Assembly: GCF_052118625.1 (NCBI RefSeq)
Contig: NZ_JBQKGW010000010.1
Coordinates: 28,819-92,818, forward strand
Length of the DNA: 64,000 nt
Source of the DNA: Porcincola sp945869225
Lineage (GTDB): Bacteria > Bacillota > Clostridia > Lachnospirales > Lachnospiraceae
Direction: 5' to 3'
Numbering within the stretch: position 1 is the first letter of the stretch; every line of letters begins with the position of its first letter. Of this stretch, positions 43,124 through 50,966 are shown in pieces. Position numbers and translations under genes: made by a program. The notes under the pieces were generated by a model that saw nothing but the letters and a program-made list of their open reading frames with translations, had not been told where the DNA came from and did not search any database.

Positions 43124-44026
43124 TCAGGCATTCTGCCAGCCGCTTTTTCTGCTCCTTCTTCTGATGGAACGAACAACAAATCCATCTGCAGGTGCCTTTC
43201 CATTCTCGCTCTCATACGCTGCAACCGCTGCTGCAATGACAGCTGCGATCTCACCATCGTCTGTGCCTTCTTCCTCAGACTCCTGTGCAGTCTCCGGCAC
43301 TACCGGTGCAGCTGCCTCGGCAGCCTCCAGTTCCTTCTTCTTCCTGCTTCCGTTCGGAATGAAGCGGAACAGTCCGATGACGAGTGTCAGAAGAACAAGG
43401 ATGAGCATAACGTTCACGATTCCGACAGCTGTATTCTCTCCGGCCTTCTCAATGGCCTTCCCGATTGTCTCCTGGACATTCCAGTTGTAGGTCGTTGTCT
43501 GCGATTTCATGTCGACGGTAACTGTGACTGTCACCTTCGACTTATCGGCAGCTGCTTTCTCGTAGTTCACAAGATCCGTGAACGTGACATTCGTTCCATC
43601 CTCTGCGACAGTGTAGGAATCAACACCCTGATACGCGCCGCACTGTTCTCTTACCTGATCCCAGGAAGCGATCAGGCGAGTGGTTGACTCATCGCCTGAA
43701 TCCTTGAGCTGAGCGATCTGGTCATCAGAAAGTGACGAAACCTGTGCCAGCGTCTGCTCGATGGATTGTTCAATGGCTGTGTAAAGCTGTTCATACTTGC
43801 GGTCCCCGGTTACCTCGGAAGGCTGAGCAACCGCTGTTGTCTCCTGCTGGGTTTCCCCGGTATCTTTGGCAAGCTCGCTCTCCACTGCCTCGGCTTCCGT
43901 CGCCGCCTGCTCAAGCGCCGTCTCGGTGCTCGCTGTGGCTGACGCTGCAAAAGCGGTTCCGCCAAGCATGGAGACGGAAAGTCCGCATGCAAGCAGAATC
44001 GCGCTTAATCTTTTCTTCATCTGCAT
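43124..44026 (-). CDS. oadG: OadG-type gamma subunit with an extracellular N-terminal domain
   Basis: 300 residues, about three times the length of a classical OadG. Residues 1-28 are a signal peptide (KKRLSAILLACGLSVSMLGG). A Glu/Thr-rich stretch and a small outer domain (about residues 75-185, with LYTAIEQSIEQ and TVTVTVDMKSQTT) lead to a single helix at about 201-221, then a Lys/Arg and acidic cytoplasmic tail, and the end APADGFVVRSIRRR typical for gamma subunits. The gamma subunit holds the complex together. The outer domain resembles extracellular domains fused to OadG in other Clostridia but has no known role. Confidence 0.8.
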   Translation of the reverse strand: MQMKKRLSAILLACGLSVSMLGGTAFAASATASTETALEQAATEAEAVESELAKDTGETQQETTAVAQPSEVTGDRKYEQLYTAIEQSIEQTLAQVSSLSDDQIAQLKDSGDESTTRLIASWDQVREQCGAYQGVDSYTVAEDGTNVTFTDLVNYEKAAADKSKVTVTVTVDMKSQTTTYNWNVQETIGKAIEKAGENTAVGIVNVMLILVLLTLVIGLFRFIPNGSRKKKELEAAEAAAPVVPETAQESEEEGTDDGEIAAVIAAAVAAYESENGKAPADGFVVRSIRRRSRKSGWQNA

Positions 44027-44035
44027 GCCCCTTCC

Positions 44036-45466
44036 TTATACAGTTGCGTGTTTTCTTGCCGGAAGATCTTCTCTCTTTGTGTAGAGCATCTCGAACGCAC
44101 CGATTGCCATCTTTCTGGTATCTTCCGGTCTGATGATGGTATCGATGTATCCGCGCGAAGCCGCTGCATCCACGCTGTTCTGCTTCTTCTCGTACTCTGC
44201 CGCCTTCTCATTGATGGTTGCCGCATCGCTGCCATCATACATGATACCAGCTGCAAGCTTAGCATCCATGGTGCCGACCTTCGCGCTGTCCCATGCATAG
44301 GTGACATCCGCGCCAAGCGCCTGGCTGTTCATGATCGTGAAGCCGGAGCCATAGGCATTGCCCACAATCACGTTGACCTTCGGGGTGGTAGCGGAAGCAA
44401 ATGCTGTTACGAGCGCTGCCGCTGCCTTGCCGATTCTGTACTCGTTATGCTTGTCTGCAAGGAAGCCCTCTGCATTCGTCAACGTCAGGACCGGGATGTC
44501 GTATGCATCGCAGAAGTTCACAAAGGAAGCTGCCTTCTCGCAGCCCTTCGCGGTCAGAACCGGCTTGAACTCAGCCGTCTGCTTTCCATCCGCATCGTAT
44601 GCTGCCGTACGGTTTGCAACCGCACCGACGGTCGTTCCGTTCAGCTTGATGAAGCCGGTGACCATCTCCTTCGCCTCAGCAGCCTTGACCTCGCAGAAGA
44701 CGCCGCCGTCAGAAATCTGGGAAAGTGCGACTGCAGGATCCGCTGCAGCACCCGCGATATCGGTGCACTCCCTGTTCAGGTCATCCGCAACATCGGAAAG
44801 CGGTGCTTCGTCGGAGTTGTTCGCCGGAAGCATCGGAACCAGCGCACGAATCTGCGCAAAGATCTCGTCCGGTGTGCCGACAAAATCAACCAGACCGGTA
44901 TGCTCGCTCTGGAACGCAGCGCTTGCGGTGTCCTCTGTCTTGTTACCTGCCAGAGCATTCGGTGCGTTCACAAAAAGCTTTCCATCCTTGCCATCCATGA
45001 ACACGAAGTCGCTCAGGCCTGCTGCCACAGCCAGTCCGCCTCCGCACTGTCCGAGAACTGCGGAAATCTGCGGGATCACGCCGCTCGCCAGAGACATCTT
45101 CCGGTACAGCTCGCCGAATGCATTCAGCGCATCCGTGGACTCCTGAAGCCGGACACCGGCGCAGTCGATCAGACCGATCACCGGCGCACCCATCTTCATG
45201 GCAAGATCATAGAGGCGGCAGATCTTCTTCGCATGCATCTCACCGATTGTTCCGCCGAGGACAGAAGCATCCTGGCTGTAGACATAGACCAGGTTATCGT
45301 CAATCAGGCCATAACCGGTGATGACACCATCCGAAGGAGTCTTGTCTTCCGTCAGGTTGAAATCAGTGCTGCGGGCAGTCACACTCTTTCCGATTTCAAC
45401 GAAACTGTTTTCGTCAAGCAGGGCTTCGATTCTTTTCGCCGCACTGCTCTGTGCTGTATTGCTCAT
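44036..45466 (-). CDS. acyl-CoA carboxyltransferase subunit (MmdA/PccB-like)
   Basis: 476 residues, somewhat shorter and more divergent than MmdA or PccB. Two crotonase-like halves: VYSQDASVLGGTIGEMHA, GLIDCAGVRLQES, GQCGGGLAVAAGLSDF in the first and GNAYGSGFTIMNSQALGAD in the second, which form the oxyanion holes. It moves carboxyl groups between biotin and an acyl-CoA such as methylmalonyl-, malonyl- or glutaconyl-CoA; the sequence does not tell me which. I start at ATG 45466, seven bases after GGAGG. First gene of the cluster, ahead of oadG, the biotin carrier, oadB and oadA. Confidence 0.85.
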   Translation of the reverse strand: MSNTAQSSAAKRIEALLDENSFVEIGKSVTARSTDFNLTEDKTPSDGVITGYGLIDDNLVYVYSQDASVLGGTIGEMHAKKICRLYDLAMKMGAPVIGLIDCAGVRLQESTDALNAFGELYRKMSLASGVIPQISAVLGQCGGGLAVAAGLSDFVFMDGKDGKLFVNAPNALAGNKTEDTASAAFQSEHTGLVDFVGTPDEIFAQIRALVPMLPANNSDEAPLSDVADDLNRECTDIAGAAADPAVALSQISDGGVFCEVKAAEAKEMVTGFIKLNGTTVGAVANRTAAYDADGKQTAEFKPVLTAKGCEKAASFVNFCDAYDIPVLTLTNAEGFLADKHNEYRIGKAAAALVTAFASATTPKVNVIVGNAYGSGFTIMNSQALGADVTYAWDSAKVGTMDAKLAAGIMYDGSDAATINEKAAEYEKKQNSVDAAASRGYIDTIIRPEDTRKMAIGAFEMLYTKREDLPARKHATV

Positions 45467-45578
45467 GCTAAGACCTCCATCTAAATACAACTGGTTACAA
45501 AACGTTTTATTCATCAATTCCTGTGACGCGGAAGGCGCAGTTTTGCCCCTTTATCACAAAAATCTGCCGAATCTCATA

Positions 45579-46445
45579 TTACTTGATTAAGCTCTGAAAA
45601 TCAAGGTCTTTCCTGCCCTCTGTCCCGGTCAGAATCCGCCCCCACGCTGTCCCTGGATGCGTGAAAATGTCTCCCGTTCTGCCCGTCTCCTGGACCACTC
45701 CATCGTGAAGAATCGCGATATCTGTACAGGCAGCTCTCGCCTCATGTCTGCTGTGCGTGACAAAGAACACCGGAATATGACGCTCCGACAGCACCGACAT
45801 CGTCTCCTCCAGAAGTTCGTCCCGAAGGTATTCGTCGAGCGCTGAAAACGGCTCATCCAGCAGGACAATCTGCGGATTCCCCACCAGGATTCTCGCCAGC
45901 GCGCATCGCTGCTGCTGCCCGCCTGACAGCTCGGAAGGTCTCCGGTCTTCCAGCCCCTCCAGGTGCATGCGCGCAATCATCTCGGAAACCCCTCTCTCCT
46001 TCTGCCGTCTGGATGTGTAGAGTGTGTATTCCTCACAGCCGCTGGATTGTGCATGATGTCTGCTGTCCGGATACAGCTGTTTCCTCCACCATCCTGCTTC
46101 AATCCGGCGCTCCTGCTGAGCCGCTCCAAGAATCCCGCACCGGATGTTCTGGCGAACCGTCATGTTCGGGAACAGGGCGTAATTCTGGAACAGATAGCCA
46201 ACCCTCCGAAGCTGCGGCCTGAGATTGATCTTGCGGCTGCTGTCAAAGAAGGTCGTCCCGTTTATGGCAATTCTTCCCCTGTCCGGCACAGCCGTCCCTG
46301 CAATGCACCGCAGGGTCATCGTCTTTCCGCTGCCCGAAGCCCCCAGAAGACCGATCACGCCGCCCGGGTTCATTTCCGCCGAGTCCAGCTTCACACGAAG
46401 TGGAAATGTATTCAGCTTCATCTCAATATCAACCAGAAAATCCAC
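45579..46445 (-). CDS. modC: molybdate ABC transporter, ATP-binding protein
   Basis: 288 residues. DFLVDIEMKLNTFPLRV at the start is the typical ModC beginning; Walker A GLLGASGSGKTMT, signature PSELSGGQQQRCALARIL, Walker B IVLLDEPFSALD. Compared with full ModC the C-terminal molybdate-binding (TOBE) domain is missing, and there is a polar insert of about 40 residues before the signature. I start at a GTG at 46445, six bases after AAGGAGG. It powers ModB. The cofactor of xdhD needs the molybdenum that this system imports. Tungstate transport is an alternative. Confidence 0.86.
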   Translation of the reverse strand: MDFLVDIEMKLNTFPLRVKLDSAEMNPGGVIGLLGASGSGKTMTLRCIAGTAVPDRGRIAINGTTFFDSSRKINLRPQLRRVGYLFQNYALFPNMTVRQNIRCGILGAAQQERRIEAGWWRKQLYPDSRHHAQSSGCEEYTLYTSRRQKERGVSEMIARMHLEGLEDRRPSELSGGQQQRCALARILVGNPQIVLLDEPFSALDEYLRDELLEETMSVLSERHIPVFFVTHSRHEARAACTDIAILHDGVVQETGRTGDIFTHPGTAWGRILTGTEGRKDLDFQSLIK

Positions 46446-46491
46446 GCCAGCCCTCCTTACAGGCATCCTCTCCGGACTGTATGTCCGCCGC

Positions 46492-47148
46492 TCAGTGCTT
46501 TTTCCTGCCTTCCGTCAGGTTCAACACAACCAGCACGCAGGCGGACAGAACAAGATTGATTGCCACCCAGGCTGCCGCTCCTTCATTGTCGCCCGTCCGC
46601 CACAGCTGGTAGACCGTTGTCGCAATGGTAGCCGTCCTTCCGGGTGTGTAGCCGATCACCATGGAGGTTGCCCCGTACTCGCCGAGCGCTCTCGCAAATG
46701 AGAGGACGGCCCCTGCGATGATTCCCTGCCTGCAGACCGGCATCCGGATATGCCAGAATATGTACATGTCAGACAGACCGAGCGTCTGGGCGCTCCACTG
46801 GCAGGTTTGGTCGAAGCTCTGGAAGGCGCCGCGCGCCGTCCGGTACATCAGCGGAAATGAAACCACGAAAGCCGCCAGGACGCCCCCCGGCCAGCTCATG
46901 ACAAGGCGGATGCCCATATCATCCAGGAAATGGCCCAGTGGATGCCGGATGCCGAATACCTGGAGGATGAAGAAGCCGCAGACGGTCGGCGGGAGGACAA
47001 GCGGCAGCGTGAGCAGCGTGTCCAGCAGTCCGCGCAGCGCGGATGGCAGGCGGGAAATCTCATAGGCTGCCCAGATCCCTGCGAAGAAAACCAGCACACT
47101 TGTGCAGGCTGCGATCCTCAGACTGTTCCAGAGTGGAAAAAGATCCAT
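46492..47148 (-). CDS. modB: molybdate ABC transporter, permease
   Basis: 218 residues with about five to six helices. LPLVLPPTVCGFFIL, RTARGAFQSFDQTCQWSAQTLG and ARALGEYGATSMVIGYTPG are the ModB/CysT-type permease motifs, the middle one being the coupling loop. GGAGG lies four bases before the ATG. No gene for the binding protein ModA is in the window, which is unusual, since modA normally precedes modB; xdhC occupies that place. Confidence 0.88.
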   Translation of the reverse strand: MDLFPLWNSLRIAACTSVLVFFAGIWAAYEISRLPSALRGLLDTLLTLPLVLPPTVCGFFILQVFGIRHPLGHFLDDMGIRLVMSWPGGVLAAFVVSFPLMYRTARGAFQSFDQTCQWSAQTLGLSDMYIFWHIRMPVCRQGIIAGAVLSFARALGEYGATSMVIGYTPGRTATIATTVYQLWRTGDNEGAAAWVAINLVLSACVLVVLNLTEGRKKH

Positions 47149-47274
47149 GATGCCTCCGTTCTATTTTTGGGAGAATAACGCTTTTCAAGAATAAGCAGCG
47201 TCCGGGCCGGCATCCATATCCCCGCCAGCCGCCGCTGCATGGTACCCGGCTGTGACCGCCCCTGCCCGCCTGCC

Positions 47275-47318
47275 GGTTTTTGGGTTTTCGGGTTTTCAGG
47301 TTTTCGGGTTTTCAGGTT
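47275..47318. repeat. GGGTTTTC tandem repeat between xdhC and modB
   Basis: On the plus strand GGGTTTTC, GGGTTTTCA, GGTTTTC, GGGTTTTCA, GG: regularly spaced G-runs with T4C spacers, preceded by GGTTTTT and followed by AGAGGGTCAGAGGG. It lies directly behind the xdhC stop. The run could form a G-quadruplex on the plus strand, and C-runs in the mRNA. Confidence 0.8.
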
Positions 47319-47324
47319 AGAGGG

Positions 47325-48368
47325 TCAGAGGGTCTCGAGCAGAACATCCATCGCGCCGCCGCAGAGCATGTCCGCCTGCGTGCCTGTCCGCCCGGTCAGA
47401 TCGACCTGGAAGATCTCTGCCTTGTAAGGGCATCTGTCCGCCGTGCTGCGCTCAAGCCTTGATTCCGCCATCAGCTGCAGAGACTCCCGGATCACCTCCG
47501 CCTCCATGCAGCCGCCTCCGATGGTGCCGGTGGTCACCCTGTCCCGTCTGACAAGCATACGCGCCCCGGCCTGTCTGGGGGTAGAACCGCGCCTGCCGAC
47601 GATGGTTGCCAGCACAGCAGAACCCTGCCCGGCTGTCCCGGCCGCCTCCAGAAGGTCCTTTGGTATCTGATTCTTTGCCGTGTCCGGCCTGACTGCCAGA
47701 ATCTCGGAAACGATCGAGACGGCAATCTCCTCCGGTGTCTGGGCACCGATCTTCAGGCCGATCGGCGCGTGAAGCCGCTGCTGCATTTTCTCTGGAATCC
47801 CTTCTTCCAGGAGCGTCTGCTTCATCCGGGCGGACCTGGCGCGGGAGCCCATCATGCCCACATATCCGGTCTCATGCTTCATGATTTCCAGAAGACATTC
47901 CCTGTCAAACCGGTGGCCGCGTGTCACGACCACGAAGTAGGTATCCGGATCATATGAAATGGACGCAGACCCCAAAGCGTCTGTAAAGTCGTCCGCGATC
48001 GTCTCATCCGCACCGGCCTGCTCCGCCAGACGGCAGAAATCAATCCGGTCATCAATGGCCGTCACCCTCCATCCGAGAAACCGCCCGAGCCGGATGACAC
48101 CCTGTCCGACATAGCCGGCCCCGCAGACCACAAGATGCTTCGGATGCCCGAGCTTTTCCCGGAAAAGCATCTGCTGCGGCAGTGCAAGAATGTCCGCGGC
48201 TGCCTCGTCTTCCGCACCGCTTCCGTCCGCAGCGAATACAGCTGCGGGCTTTCCGTCTGTCAGAAGCAGCTTCCAGCCGGTCTTCTCACCGCTGATGACC
48301 GTCACCAGCTCCTGATCCCGGTCAGTGTGCAGCTCTGAAAGGATGTCGTAGAATTCTCTCGCCGTCAT
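47325..48368 (-). CDS. xdhC: XdhC/CoxI-family molybdenum-hydroxylase maturation protein, domains in swapped order
   Basis: 347 residues. XdhC proteins carry and sulfurate the molybdenum cofactor before insertion in xanthine-dehydrogenase-type enzymes. Here the Rossmann domain comes first (HLVVCGAGYVGQGVIRLG near residue 78, VTRGHRFDRECL, GYVGMMGSRARS), and the XdhC/CoxI signature follows at the C-terminus (VGRRGSTPRQAGARML, TGTIGGGCMEAEV, DMLCGGAMDVLLE). In most XdhC proteins the order is the reverse. Next to modB and modC, so it likely serves xdhD, which lies 38 kb away. Confidence 0.85.
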   Translation of the reverse strand: MTAREFYDILSELHTDRDQELVTVISGEKTGWKLLLTDGKPAAVFAADGSGAEDEAAADILALPQQMLFREKLGHPKHLVVCGAGYVGQGVIRLGRFLGWRVTAIDDRIDFCRLAEQAGADETIADDFTDALGSASISYDPDTYFVVVTRGHRFDRECLLEIMKHETGYVGMMGSRARSARMKQTLLEEGIPEKMQQRLHAPIGLKIGAQTPEEIAVSIVSEILAVRPDTAKNQIPKDLLEAAGTAGQGSAVLATIVGRRGSTPRQAGARMLVRRDRVTTGTIGGGCMEAEVIRESLQLMAESRLERSTADRCPYKAEIFQVDLTGRTGTQADMLCGGAMDVLLETL

Positions 48369-48433
48369 GTTTCCGCTCTTTCCCCCATATCATTGACTGG
48401 CCATCGGCCGTAATCCTGTTTCAGGACAGTCTG

Positions 48434-49216
48434 CTAGATCCCCAGCCTTACGTTGGCCTCTTCCTCGGCTTCCGCCTTGAAATCCTCCACCTTCACAGGG
48501 TTCATGGCAGGAAGATCTTCAACCGAATCGGTCCCGAAGTGCCGCAGAAACTCTTCCGTCGTTCCGAACAGAATCGGCCTGCCGGGCGCATCCAGCCGTC
48601 CGACCTCCTGAATCAGATTATACTCGACGAGTTTGTTGATGGCATGGTCGCATTTGACGCCCCTGATCTTCTCAATCTCCGTTCTTGTCACCGGCTGCCT
48701 GTACGCAACGATGGACAGCGTCTCCATCAGGACATCGGTCAGCGTCGTCTTCTGAGGCTGCCGGACAACCTTGATCAGCGTCGGATACAACTCCTTCTTC
48801 GTGCTGAGCTGATAGCGGTCCTCGAGCCGGATGAGACGGATGCCCCTGTCAGCAGCCTCATAGCGCTGCTGCATATCTTTCAGAACCTTCTCCGCCGCCG
48901 GCCGGCTCAGCCCTACCGCATCCGCGATCACAGCGATGTCCACACTCTCTCCCAGAGAGAAGAGAATCGCCTCAATCTCCGCCCGAAGCATTTCTGCGGA
49001 GGACTCAGCCTTCCCGTTTTCCGGATCCGCACTTGTCGCCACCGCTTCATCCTTCCTGTCTTCCGGAGCTGTGCTGCCCTCATCGGGTCTGACCTCCCCG
49101 GCTTCCGACGGCATACTGATCTCCTCCGGTCCAGCCTTCTCCCCCTCCGGAGCTGCAGTCATGCTCCCCCTTGCCTGTGCATCGTCCACCTTGCCCGGTT
49201 TCTCAAGCTCCTTCAT
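48434..49216 (-). CDS. scpB: segregation and condensation protein B
   Basis: 260 residues. Two winged-helix domains: AEIEAILFSLGESVDIAVIADAVGLSR and TDVLMETLSIVAYRQPVTRTEIEKIRGV, then APGRPILFGTTEEFLRHFG. An acidic, low-complexity N-terminal extension of about 70 residues (Glu, Ala, Gly, Pro) precedes the family core. I start at ATG 49216 with GGAGGAG ten bases upstream; it overlaps the end of scpA by 14 bp. With ScpA and SMC it condenses and segregates the chromosome. Confidence 0.92.
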   Translation of the reverse strand: MKELEKPGKVDDAQARGSMTAAPEGEKAGPEEISMPSEAGEVRPDEGSTAPEDRKDEAVATSADPENGKAESSAEMLRAEIEAILFSLGESVDIAVIADAVGLSRPAAEKVLKDMQQRYEAADRGIRLIRLEDRYQLSTKKELYPTLIKVVRQPQKTTLTDVLMETLSIVAYRQPVTRTEIEKIRGVKCDHAINKLVEYNLIQEVGRLDAPGRPILFGTTEEFLRHFGTDSVEDLPAMNPVKVEDFKAEAEEEANVRLGI

Positions 49217-50036
49217 CTGCAGGTTTCTCCTCCATCCAGTCGTCGTCTTCCCCGTCAGCGTCCAGATCCGTCCACTGAGAACGGTCATTTGCCTCGATGT
49301 AAATCTCACCGAAATTCTCATCCTGCCGGACATAGATGTGCCCGCGCTTCATCAGCTCCAGGATCGTCAGAAAAGAGACAACCACATATGTCTTTCCGGG
49401 TCTGAGCATCAGGAGATTTCTGAACGTGCAGTGCCGGCGGTTTTCAATAAAATGCTCGACATACTGCATCGTCTCTTTTGTATTGAATTCCTCTTTTTCG
49501 ATCCGTCCGAACCCTGCACGGATCGGATCGCGCAGGTCCTCGCGCCGCTTCATGACCTCCTGAAAGACCTTGTAGAGGGCCGGAAGCGTCACCTTCGCAT
49601 CATCCAGAATCTTGTCCGCACTGACAGGCGGACGGTAAGCCGCGACTTCCCTCGGAATCTGCTTTTTCCGATAGTAAGTGCCCTCCGCTTCCTTCTCCCG
49701 CTCGCGCAGCTCCTGCGACATGTATTTGCAGGTCTTGTAGGCGATCAGCTGGCTGACCAGCTCGTCTCTCGGGTCGATCTCCTCACCTTCCTCATTCTTC
49801 TCCGCCGGCAGCAGCATCCGTGATTTGATGTCGAGAAGCTCCGCCGCCATCACGAGGAATTCGCTCATCCGGTCCAGTTCCGGCTCCAGCGCCTGCATCG
49901 TCGACAGGTATGCCATATACTGCTCCGTGATCAGCGCGATCGGGATGTCGTAGATATTGACTTTATTCTTATCAATCAGGTGGAGCAGAAGGTCCATCGG
50001 TCCCTCATACGCCTGAAGTTTGATCTCAATCGCCAT
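49203..50036 (-). CDS. scpA: segregation and condensation protein A
   Basis: 277 residues. The N-terminus EIKLQAYEGPMDLLLHLIDKNKVNIYDIPI is diagnostic for ScpA (kleisin); the C-terminal winged helix TFRNLLMLRPGKTYVVVSFLTILELMKRG follows a linker, and the tail is acidic. I start at ATG 50036, six bases after GGGAG. It bridges the SMC heads and binds ScpB, whose gene overlaps downstream. Confidence 0.93.
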   Translation of the reverse strand: MAIEIKLQAYEGPMDLLLHLIDKNKVNIYDIPIALITEQYMAYLSTMQALEPELDRMSEFLVMAAELLDIKSRMLLPAEKNEEGEEIDPRDELVSQLIAYKTCKYMSQELREREKEAEGTYYRKKQIPREVAAYRPPVSADKILDDAKVTLPALYKVFQEVMKRREDLRDPIRAGFGRIEKEEFNTKETMQYVEHFIENRRHCTFRNLLMLRPGKTYVVVSFLTILELMKRGHIYVRQDENFGEIYIEANDRSQWTDLDADGEDDDWMEEKPADEGA

Positions 50037-50037
50037 T

Positions 50038-50889
50038 TCACGCTCCCACAAAGTCAAGGATCACCAGCTCCGCCGGGTTGTTGATCCTCAGGTCGATCGT
50101 GTGCGTGCCGAGGCCTGCACTGACGATCATCTTCCGGCCACCAATGGCAAACTCCCCGTGGTCATATTTCGGCAGCAGGCCGGGGTCCGGCCCGATCAGC
50201 CCGCCGATGCCCGGCAGCCGGATGATTCCGCCATGGTTATGCCCGGAGAGCGTCAGATCCGCGCCCCAGGCTGCATAAGTTGGAAAATATCTCGGAAAAT
50301 GCGCGAGCAGAATGTGATACTCCCCTGCCTGCGGCTTTCCGACCAGCTTTTCCATATCCTGCACCGTCAGGAAATGCTTCCGCGCAGGTTTTCTTCCCTT
50401 CGAAGGCTGCTCCTGCTCCCCCTCCCGGAGGTTCCTGCGGTAATAGCCGTTGTCAATCTCCAGTCCGTAAAGTCCGATCCGGCTGTCTTCTATCCGTAGG
50501 GGAACGCGGAGGTTGTCGACCATCGTGACGCCGAGCGCCCGGACCCTGCGGTCATATTCCAGAAACTGCTCCCGGAACTGCGGCATGTTCCGCATCCGGA
50601 CCTCATGATTGCCATTAACCGCATATACCGGATACAGCTCCGTCAGCCGGCCAAGCGCGTCAAGAGCGACATCACAGGCGCACCGCTCCCCCTTCGCGAC
50701 AAGCAGATCGCCGACCGAGAAGACGGCTGAAACCCGCTCATTTCTGATCGTCTCCACCAGTTGCGTGACGCCGGAGCGATAGACCTCGTTGTGCATATCC
50801 GACAGAACAGCCACCGAGAATGGCTTTTTCGGGGCGTTCTCTGGATCGTTGATCCGCACCTTGTAGTGTGTTACCAGAATCTTTCCCAT
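50038..50889 (-). CDS. metallophosphoesterase (YkuE/YaeI-like)
   Basis: 283 residues. The calcineurin-like metal sites are Asp31-His33 (VAVLSDMHNE), GDLLVAKG, GNHE near residue 93, and the HFPRYFPTY and LSGHNHGGIIRLPG segments. Relatives such as YaeI/LpxH-like enzymes cut phosphodiesters at the membrane; there is no signal helix here. It ends one base before the scpA start, so it is coupled to scpA and scpB, with no obvious functional link. Confidence 0.83.
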   Translation of the reverse strand: MGKILVTHYKVRINDPENAPKKPFSVAVLSDMHNEVYRSGVTQLVETIRNERVSAVFSVGDLLVAKGERCACDVALDALGRLTELYPVYAVNGNHEVRMRNMPQFREQFLEYDRRVRALGVTMVDNLRVPLRIEDSRIGLYGLEIDNGYYRRNLREGEQEQPSKGRKPARKHFLTVQDMEKLVGKPQAGEYHILLAHFPRYFPTYAAWGADLTLSGHNHGGIIRLPGIGGLIGPDPGLLPKYDHGEFAIGGRKMIVSAGLGTHTIDLRINNPAELVILDFVGA

Positions 50890-50966
50890 ATTCCATCACC
50901 CCGTCTTATCTGTATCCTGCCGAGTCTTGCCGCCTGCAAAGCCCCGGCTGCATTCCGTCTCCAGGC

